64,000 bases of DNA. Source: Phytophthora hibernalis. Lineage: Eukaryota; Oomycota; Peronosporomycetes; Peronosporales; Peronosporaceae. A program made the position numbers and the translations under genes. Positions 56,646 through 64,000 of this stretch are shown here, in pieces. Positions within the stretch are counted from its first letter, which is position 1, and every line of letters starts with the position of its first letter. Location of the stretch: the NCBI GenBank assembly GCA_012656075.1, contig JAAKBF010000282.1, positions 372,001-436,000 on the forward strand, written 5' to 3'. Below the pieces are notes generated by a model. The model saw only the letters and a program-made list of their open reading frames with translations. It ran no database searches and had not been told where the DNA came from.

Positions 56646-57080
56646 GGGGAATGATAATGGTTTCACCTAACCTATTTACTAAATTAGTAATACTAATCGA
56701 GAGTACAAAGTCTTTTTAAAAGGATAAATGAAGCGTGAAATTCTATTTAAGGACATGTACTACAGCAATCTGCCTTCTTAGCGAACACCTGATATATAAT
56801 AAATATTAATGATGCAAGTATATTTTATGTGAAATCCAACTATGGACCACGAACATGTGAAGAGGTCCATAAAATATGGAAGGTTATTTAGATTTTCCCG
56901 TTCGCTAAAGGCAGCTCGATACAACGACATTTGTGCTAAGCTTATGATAGAACTTGTATATGTACTTCACGGAAGCAATCGTAAGGTACAGGTCAGCTTG
57001 AATCCCATGATAGGCTTGCAGTACCGGTAAGCTTTTGCTAGCGAGTCCACGGATACTGTACGCCACTCAGCAATTTGCAC
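56646..57080. other. AT-rich 5' flank of the effector gene
   Basis: No coding feature supported; a 62-codon frame at 56842-57030 has no motif. Confidence 0.4.
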
Positions 57081-57082
57081 TG

Positions 57083-57098
57083 TCAGTTCTGCCATTTA
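57083..57098 (+). promoter_or_regulatory. Oomycete initiator-like core promoter of the RXLR gene
   Basis: TCAGTTCTGCCATTTA resembles the oomycete TCATTYYNCAWTTT consensus apart from one substitution. It lies 35-50 bp before the ATG, a normal distance. Confidence 0.55.
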
Positions 57099-57132
57099 GC
57101 ACCTCGTATCTCCTCACTGTCCCAGATCAAGA

Positions 57133-57834
57133 ATGCGCTTGTCTAGTTTGCTGCTAATCGCTCCGTCGATTATGGTTCTTACTCTCACCAACGCTCACTC
57201 CACGACCAGCGAAGTCGACCAGATCTCGATTTCAAAACCGCTCGATGCAAGCCGCGACGCCAAGATGCTTTTGAGACGCCTGACGGCCGTTAACAACGAT
57301 GATCTGGGGGAAGAAAGAGGTGGTTTAAAATCGCTGTCCAAGCTATTCAAATCATCATCGAAAACGAAGAAGGCAGCGCAGGCTGCTCTGACTGGAAAAC
57401 CGTCGAAGAAGGCAGCTCTAGCAGCGGAAAAGTAGAAAAACTTCCAGATGTACGGGATTGTTCTCGAGTACGACCACATCCTGTATCCAGCGATGAAGAC
57501 CTGGCGTTCGGAGGGCACATCAGCAACCAAGATTTACAACGAAATGTTGACTGCTGGCAGGACTGTCGACGAGGCCGAGACAGTATTCAAGCGCTTCAGC
57601 AATTATCTCCGGGAGACGATGCACATTGTCAAAACTGCAAAGGAGATCGAGATATCCCAAATGCGCAGAATGTTCAAAGACATCGTCAAAAGTGATGATG
57701 AGCTTTACAAGAACATGGCGCTATGGCGTACGGATGATTTATCGGCGCACACGATCTACATCCGAATGACAACAATTGGTGGAAGACCGGTTGGTGAAGC
57801 AACGACCGTAGCCAAGCGCTGCACTATCTTCTAG
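57133..57834 (+). pseudogene. RXLR-dEER-type secreted effector, interrupted by an in-frame TAG
   Basis: Secreted oomycete effector candidate of the kind that acts inside host plant cells. ATG at 57133 starts a signal peptide (MRLSSLLLIAPSIMVLTLTNA). The translocation region reads DAKMLLRRLTAVNND followed by GEER: the RXLR is variant (MLLR, first Arg lost) while the dEER is intact at about 25 residues beyond the cleavage region. A basic, Lys-rich stretch ends at TAG (57433-57435). The same frame continues without shift to 57834 with WY-like helical repeats (YPAMKTWRSEGTSATKIYNEML, ALWRTDDLSAHTIYIRM), spaced as in C-terminal effector modules. A single nonsense codon therefore separates the N-terminal targeting part from the effector domain. 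A further frame change near the 3' end is possible. Which effector family it belongs to is not known. Confidence 0.7.
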
Positions 57835-59667
57835 AGATGGCCAAGTAGGAAACAGAAGCTGCCGGTAGGTATTCTTATCCGAGTAAAGTTAGAGAGATTT
57901 CTAATTGATTCCAAGAAACCACTAGGATAGTACATGTAGTATCATTCTGCATTAACCCCTGCTGCTCAATGCTTTCACGAGGCGAGTGTGAGGCGTCGGT
58001 GCAAATGCGCTCTTACGGCTTGAGGGCATGGCGGACTAAGGGCCGTAGCAGGGTTCTGCTCTCGAGTGGAAGCCGCTCTAGTACAATTCAACTTTGGAAT
58101 CGAATAGTAGTAGCAGTGGTAGGTGCTGCAGCCACGTATCAGTAGGGAAGAGGATCATCTATTTTTAGACGTGACACAGGAATACTTTACCGACTGTGAA
58201 CAGAAATCGAGTCAACCAGCGACGTAAGTCCAAATGAACTGCTCAATACCAAACGACTGTATTTCGTACCTTCACTGAATGTCCAGCGCAACAAAATGCC
58301 GGTGGCGGCAAGGCGGGCACTACATACATGTGTACCGGTATACATGTAGTATTGTATTTTACTGTAAAACAGTCTTCGCACGGAACAGCTCTAGATTATA
58401 CTTTTGAGCTCAGCAAACTTAATTCCAAAGCACACCATTTTGGATACAGATTGTTTTGATTAGGAAATTAGGAATACCGATGCGAACGATATTCAAATGG
58501 AGGGCTAAAAATAAGTTGTAGCTGGATGTTGAGTTGGAGAAGTGTCGGATGAATCCTATGAAACACACCAACCACCAAGCTCGTCGATCTAGCTTCACTT
58601 CGCTTCAAGATGTGACTGTTTAATAAACGGTAGCTATGCCATGGATTCCAGCGTATTTACTCAGCCGAAACCCTCCCAAAGTGAGATTCTTGCTGTAGCG
58701 CTCTCACTGTGTATCCATAGGTCACCGGCCGTAATGGCCGAAATAGCTGCCTAAAATGCTTCGTGCACGATTTGCCGTGAATGAAGCGATTTTAGATTTT
58801 GTATGTCACCTTTCATGAAAATGAGTAAATAAATCGGCAACTATATATTACAGTCAAACTGAGAGAAGTCTTGTTGATATAGTATGATTCTACGCCTGAA
58901 TTTCAGAGCTTCTTCGAAGAGGTTCATTTCATATGCTTATCCAAATCAAAAATACTGTTTTCAACAAGTTTGGGGCAAATGAATGTCTGTCATTCTGCAC
59001 GCCCGCACAAATGTATTGATTCGTTCGAACAGCGAGTGCGTGAGTACTGGTAACGAGTCTCCTTTCCTAGCACCAAAAGCCGCTGTTCGGCAATAGATGT
59101 TCGCAAAGATGGTCCTTAGCGCAACGCACAAGGCAGTTCAGGTCTTTGATGGTGTGTGCTGTCTCGATGCTGGACAGAGCGAATAGCATGGTGAATGTTG
59201 TGCAGCAATGGATCAGCCTGGGGTTGCAGGTTGCAACTTGTAATGCGCGACGGCCTCTGGACAAGCAACAATCCGCCTGAGCTGGCAGCTTGAGGTCCAC
59301 CGGGCTGCAACAAACATACACACAAGTTGAGTTGCCTTCGAAGCGCTCTGTAGTGAACCCCGTGACTCACTACACTTTCTAGAAGGCAACATACCACAAG
59401 GCTGGGAACGAGTCAAACGCATAACAGCAACTTTTTCCTGCTCTAAATGGATCCGAATCGAGAATCATCGATCATCCCAACGAGATGAAAGCTAGCGAAC
59501 TACACTCACAATGCAGGAGGACTCCCAGCATCTTGGAATTTATTGACTTGTTGTGATTGCCTGTGTTCTGCTACCAACTTGTTGCATGGCGGAAAGTGCA
59601 TACGATGGCTCATGTTCACCAGCTGGGCTGACCTAACAGATTCAACAACTGCTCCGAGGTCGATTGG
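57835..59667. other. Intergenic, effector to glucosidase II
   Basis: No recognised gene. A near-palindrome around TACCGGTA with TACATGT flanks lies at about 58322-58346. Small minus-strand frames at 59067-59422 are not supported. Confidence 0.4.
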
Positions 59668-62600
59668 TTACCCGAGAGCTTGATCGTACACGAAGCGGAG
59701 CTCCCAGTCATCCGTGACCGGCACCTGCGGCTTTCGAAGCACAAGACGGTCACTGGCGACGTCGTACTCGAAGTCCACGGCACGCTCGCCGCCCATTAGC
59801 ACCTGCTTGGGGAGATTGGTCCCCGACTGGAAACCGTACACCTCAATACGCTCCACCCACATGAGGGACGTGTAGCGCTTGCCCTGCTTGGTCGCGGCGG
59901 TTGCCGTCGATTGAAGCCCATCTTTGGTCAGCTGGAACGAAACCAACGTGCCCTCGCCTTCCAGCTCAGCAGCTAGCGATCGCTCGTCATCGACGTAGAG
60001 TTCTCCACGAGCCCCCATTGCTCGTCCAACGTCACCACTAGCGTAAGTGGATCGTCGCGCATGAGCTCCGAGCTGCGGCGCACACGTCGCTTGCGAGGCA
60101 GGATCGTACCACCACGCTGGAACACCGGAATCACGTCCAACGGCGCAGCGATGTTCTCGTGTGTCTTACTGCCGAAGAAACGCTTGTACCCGTCCGTAAT
60201 CTGGTATCACACCGTATTGCTGTCCAAACAGTCAGACGGCAGGAACACGTGCGTGGCCTCCACACCTTCCTCCACAATAGGTTTCACGAGCAGAGCATCA
60301 CCTAGTAGGTACTAATCCTCCTCGCTGAAGCTCTGGGGCTCCTGAGTGAAGTGAGCCCAAAGCGGGCGCATGACCGGCATTCCACGCGCGTTGCACGCGT
60401 AGAAGAGCGTGTAGATGTAAGGCAGTAGCGAATAACGCTCACGAATTGCAGCCCGGATGCGTGATGTGGTCGGCTCGCCAAACGCCCAAGGCTCACGGCG
60501 AACGCAATCGTGATGCGCATGGCCACGGAAGAATGGTTGGTATGCAGCGGCTTGGTTCCAACGCGTAAATAACTCAGTTGACGGGTTGCCAAAGTATCCA
60601 CCCACATCAGCGCCAATAAATGTAAGACCTGCAACTGACATGGACAGCAGCATCTTGGTAGCATAACGCAGGTGTTCCCACTCAGCCGTGTTGTCACCCG
60701 TCCAGATCGCACCGTAGCGCTGTGAGCCAGGAGAGAATGCACGAGAGAGCACAAAGGACGCTGCATATCCGAAGTAAGAACCAGCTCCTTGGCAAACGCC
60801 GAAAACGGCTCCAGCGGAGGTTGCTGGCGGACGAGCTGACCCTCCATCGTTGACCTCTGGAAGAGTATTCCGTATAGATTGTGCCACTCACGGTGCTCAA
60901 CACCCGCCAGACTCATGCACCCCTTGCGCATCGACACTTCAGGACCGTTGAACACTGAGGGCTCGTTCATATCGTTCCATGTGTACAGGTGCTTGGTACT
61001 GCCCCTGTAGTTCTCGTAGCGGAACAGGTGGCGCCACCACGCTCGCGCCTTGGGCGACGTAAAGTCGACATACGATGACTCACCTGGCCAGCACCATCCC
61101 TTAAAGTCGTTGCCCTGCTCATCCTTGATGAAGAGCCCAAGTTCCTCCGCCTCCGTGTGGATATAGTACGGCTCCTTGTCCTTGGATTGACTCACCTTGA
61201 TATGCGATAATCGTCACCATCTTGCGGCCAGTACGCGCCACCCCTTCCTGCATGTTCTTGGGCGTCGGGAAGGCGTGTTCATCCCACGTGAAGTAGCGGT
61301 TGCCGTCCGTGTGGTCAATGTCTAGCCACAACACGTCCAACGGGATCAGGTGCTCGTCGAAACCCGCATCCACACGGGCCACGTCGGCCTCGTTCTTGTA
61401 GTTCCATCGGCTCTGGTGGTATCCCAAAGCGAAAAGCGGCGGCAGCTGCGCGCGTCCGGTCAGCAGCATGTACTGCGAGAACAGGTCCGCACTGCTAGGT
61501 CCCGGCAGTAGGAACAAATCAAACACACCCGACTCGCTTAGCCAGTGACTCGACTTGCTGTGCGCGTCTTCGTTGGTCCAAATGTCCACAAACGTTTCAC
61601 TGGGGTTGTTCCAAAACATGCCCACCGTGTTGTGTTTGTTCGGCGCCACGAGCACGGGGATCGACCCATACAGGGCCATGGGGTTGTCCAGTTCGTACTC
61701 GAACACATCCAGGTTGTACAACCGGTACGGGTCGGTCGTCACCTTCCTCTTCCCCTCTCCTTCATCATCAGCCTCAATAGTGTCCTTCAGTGCAAAGTCC
61801 ATCGCATGCTCGGGGATGCCGTACAGCGTGCGTGGGGCTCCGGTGGAGCCGTAGAACGACACAACGAGTCCAATGGAGCTTGGGCCGAACTGCTTCTTGT
61901 CCGTGTGTCCACCGAATGATTCCTCCCACCCTTCTACCTTGCCGTCCGCCCCGATCGTGGCGGTGGTCATGGACGAGTGCTCACCCTTCTTCTGCACCGT
62001 CCCGTCGTCGTAAATACCGAGACCGTCCTCTCCGTAGTCCACAACGGTCTTTCCGTCGTTGGCGTCCACAGCCGCCTGGTCCGCGGCCCCTCCGGCCTGT
62101 GCCTCGGCATCCGCGTGGTCCTGACGGATCTCGTAGTGGAACAGACCGTCGTCATTGGTGGCCACCACCTTCTCCCCGTCCAGGAACAGGTCCACGCCGA
62201 ACGCGTCGGCCACCTTCAGGGCCGCCACGAGCTGCGGTGTCCCCTGGCCCTCGGGTGCGAACAACAACACCTGCGTCTCGTCCACCAGCGTTTTGAGACC
62301 CGCCTCGGTCGCCGTGAGCTGGCGCAGCGGCCGTGTCTCGTGCGCGCCGGCCGCCAGCACGTCGGCGCTTTCCCAGCGGGTCTTGGGGTCAAGGGGTCCT
62401 CGAACTTCTCTTTGAGCCGCACGCGCAGCGCAGGCAGACGCGCTGTGTCCTCATTAAGCACGAATCCCAGCGAGCCCTCAAGGCCGCCGCTCTGAGCCGT
62501 GTCCTCCACGTGGAAGTACACGACGTTTGTATCCGAATCCGACCTGATGCTATCGCGCCGCACGCGGAATCTGCTGGGCAGCGGCTCACGCGCCACGTTG

Positions 62601-62725
62601 CGGAACTTCCTGCAGAACTGCGTCTTGTCGCACGTGCGAAACTTGCTGCGGTCAACGCCGCGCGCGCCGCCCACGGCCAGCACCGCCACGAATAGCAGCA
62701 GCAACTGTGTCGGTCGTCACGTCAT
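59668..62725 (-). CDS. GANAB: Glucosidase II alpha subunit (GH31), multiply frame-broken
   Basis: ER alpha-1,3-glucosidase that trims glucose from N-glycans in the calnexin cycle. The signal region LLLLFVAVLAVGG is followed by VDRSKFRTCDKTQFCRKFR, typical of the subunit. The GH31 barrel shows LGYHQSRWNY, VLWLDIDHTDGNRYFTW, GWCWPGESSYVDF, the nucleophile motif WNDMNEPSVF, the acid/base region GAIWTGDNTAEWEHL and FFRGHAH. The C-terminal beta domains contain YLLGDALLV, PVFQRGGTILPRKRR and FEYDVASDRLVLRKP. The product would be about 1000 residues, normal size. Breaks: TGA at codon 3 from the ATG at 62725; a shift near 62345; about 5 nt missing near 61215, where DPHIKV is expected; shifts near 60800-60880, 60310 and 60010; and TGA where the family has Trp near 60208. 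Either it is a pseudogene or this stretch is poorly sequenced. Confidence 0.82.
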
Positions 62726-63214
62726 TTGCTTGGATCTCCACGGGGCAAAAGCGCAAATGAGGAAAAGGCTCATAAAATGTTGGGGCGACCATGGCAACAT
62801 ATATTCATGACTAGTAGTTTGAATGAAGTTTAGACGAAGTCGCGCTGAGCTCTGAAATTTAAGTTTTTCTGGGATTGAAGTTTTTAAGTGCTACCAGTAC
62901 ATTACTATAGAGGGCCCATCTTAGGCTGAGTGACTAATAGCTGTAAGTTATCATTAATTTGGGGAACTGACGTGTTTATGATTTCTACTGCATCAATTCT
63001 ATAACTAGTTTTGGTGACGTGCTATGCGATCAGGGGTGGTGACTGGGTACAATAGGGAAGGTCTTTCACTGATAGAGCCGATCTGTTACAGACAGCTCAC
63101 CCGTCGAGGTTTCGTCGTGGTTCACGTGGGTCGCTAAGAAGATCCATAGCTTCCAAATGGTGCCCATACTTTTGTACAGTGCACATGAACTGAAAAGAAG
63201 GCAGTTTCTTTACG
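62726..63214. other. Intergenic, upstream of glucosidase II
   Basis: 5' flank of the glucosidase gene; no coding feature or recognisable repeat. Confidence 0.4.
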
Positions 63215-63488
63215 ATTTGAGTGGCTCACGCAATACAGGTAAACATCAACCATTTCGGAACAGAAGTGATGATGTGGCTATACATGTATCACGCTTACGG
63301 CTAATCTACGTTGTTACTGTACATAACGTCAGGAAAGGTTAATATAGCTCAGAGCTCAGTAACACAATACATGTACACCTCCCTTCCAATGGCATGATTC
63401 GCTCTTATGATGTAATGTTATACGGTAAGTAGTGGGCAAATGACAAAAGGCGTGGTCATTTGTTAATTCAAGTTAGAAAGCGTGGGAC
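63215..63488. repeat. Dispersed repeat, copy B (pairs with 56228-56645)
   Basis: Same segment order as copy A, in direct orientation and 7.0 kb away, but shorter. The two copies bracket the effector and glucosidase genes. Confidence 0.7.
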
Positions 63489-63792
63489 GGTTCGCTGCAT
63501 ACTACGTTGCACGGGTCTAGCAGCAGAAATCCCCGGAGAACGGCTTCAATTCTTCACAGTTAATGAGGCATTCACACACACAGACTCGATGCAATAGCCA
63601 GCAAACGGATGTATTATAAGGCGTTTGTCACACGATTGTGAGGTGAAACGCTAGCCGGAATTGTATACATCTAGATTGGCGCGATATGGCACGCCTATTC
63701 CCATTTGCCCGGTAGGTACCATCGCGAACCGAAAGGTGGCTGTGATTCATAACGCTTGGTGTGACGGTATCACCGTGCAATCCTCCCAACTC

Positions 63793-63808
63793 CTCATTCT
63801 CACATATT
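63793..63808 (+). promoter_or_regulatory. Oomycete initiator-like element of the edge hydrolase
   Basis: CTCATTCTCACATATT, about 32-47 bp before the ATG at 63840, fits the oomycete initiator and is matched by CTCATTCTAA at the paralogous gene's promoter (24610-24601, minus). Confidence 0.55.
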
Positions 63809-63839
63809 CAACCGTAGCGACGCATCCAACACAGGCAGC

Positions 63840-64000
63840 ATGCAGCTATCATCTTGGTTCACTATTGGTGTCGCCGTAGTATCCGCCTTTGTCCTTCGAG
63901 CTCCGTTGGTACTCAGCGAGTCACAAGATGAAACACAAGGCCCCGCTACTACACGTGTTGATGCTCCCTCTCTCCAGCTCCGCATTATACTTTACGGCAA
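63840..64000 (+). CDS. Secreted alpha/beta-hydrolase paralog, partial (runs off the window)
   Basis: ATG at 63840 opens a signal peptide MQLSSWFTIGVAVVSAFVL, followed by RAPLVLSESQDETQGP and APSLQLRIILYGK. This aligns with the N-terminus of the hydrolase at 22913-24558 (RAPPVLSESQDGTQGP, APSVQLRIVLHGK). The frame is open to the last base. Function as for that gene, by similarity; the catalytic part lies beyond the window. Confidence 0.75.
   Translation, partial: MQLSSWFTIGVAVVSAFVLRAPLVLSESQDETQGPATTRVDAPSLQLRIILYG

Noticed and set aside
49026..56650. LTRs of the Gypsy element
   Set aside because: No direct terminal repeat could be matched between the 5' flank (49.03-49.46 kb) and sequence after pol.
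59067..59422. Small Cys-rich secreted protein on the minus strand
   Set aside because: No signal peptide and several equally open overlapping frames; nothing favours one.

Overview
The window reads as a nuclear contig from a plant-pathogenic oomycete, most likely Phytophthora or a close relative. The evidence is an RXLR-dEER type secreted effector (57.1 kb), short GT-AG introns of about 60-85 nt with TACTAAC/CACTAAC-like branch sites, oomycete-type core promoters (TCATT...CATTTT) just upstream of several start codons, and transposon families common in these genomes: Crypton-like tyrosine recombinase, SWIM-type MULE, piggyBac with a Cys-rich tail, Copia and Gypsy. The species cannot be fixed from the sequence alone.

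0.2-24.6 kb is gene-dense. It holds a ZIP metal transporter (-), a small single-pass membrane protein (+), an acyl-CoA thioesterase (-), an ABCG half-transporter (-), a FYVE-PH-CRAL-TRIO lipid-signalling protein (+), a PMS1-type MutL mismatch-repair endonuclease (-), a second acyl-CoA thioesterase (+), a second ABCG half-transporter (+), the ribonucleotide reductase large subunit (+) and a secreted alpha/beta hydrolase (-). The two thioesterases and two ABCG genes are paralogous pairs in the same left-right order but on opposite strands. RNR1 has E2F-like sites and a good oomycete initiator upstream.

24.6-56.7 kb is gene-poor and made almost entirely of decayed mobile elements. In order: a Crypton-like element (25.2-26.9), unassigned sequence with small unrecognised ORFs (27-31.4), a MULE with a 202-bp internal tandem duplication (31.5-33.7), a Tc1/mariner-like MITE (35.18-35.69), a rearranged piggyBac (36.0-38.9), a nearly complete TTAA-bounded piggyBac (39.7-43.2), two 5'-truncated Copia copies arranged head to head (44.3-49.0), and a Gypsy element (49.4-54.6) followed by antisense ORFs (54.5-56.2). 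None of these has an intact coding frame.

56.7-64 kb returns to host genes: an RXLR effector broken by an in-frame stop, a frame-broken glucosidase II alpha subunit (GH31), and, at the very edge, the first codons of a paralog of the 22.9-24.6 kb hydrolase. The TE block therefore sits between two related hydrolase genes, beside an effector, as expected for a two-speed oomycete genome.

An important caveat applies to all genes. Many housekeeping genes (RNR1, PMS1, the FYVE protein, ABCG copy 2, thioesterase copy 2) carry single-base frame breaks, often in homopolymers. This looks more like residual long-read indel error than true pseudogenisation, so spans are given across the breaks and products are assigned from the conserved frames on both sides. 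No rRNA or tRNA gene and no CRISPR array was recognised.
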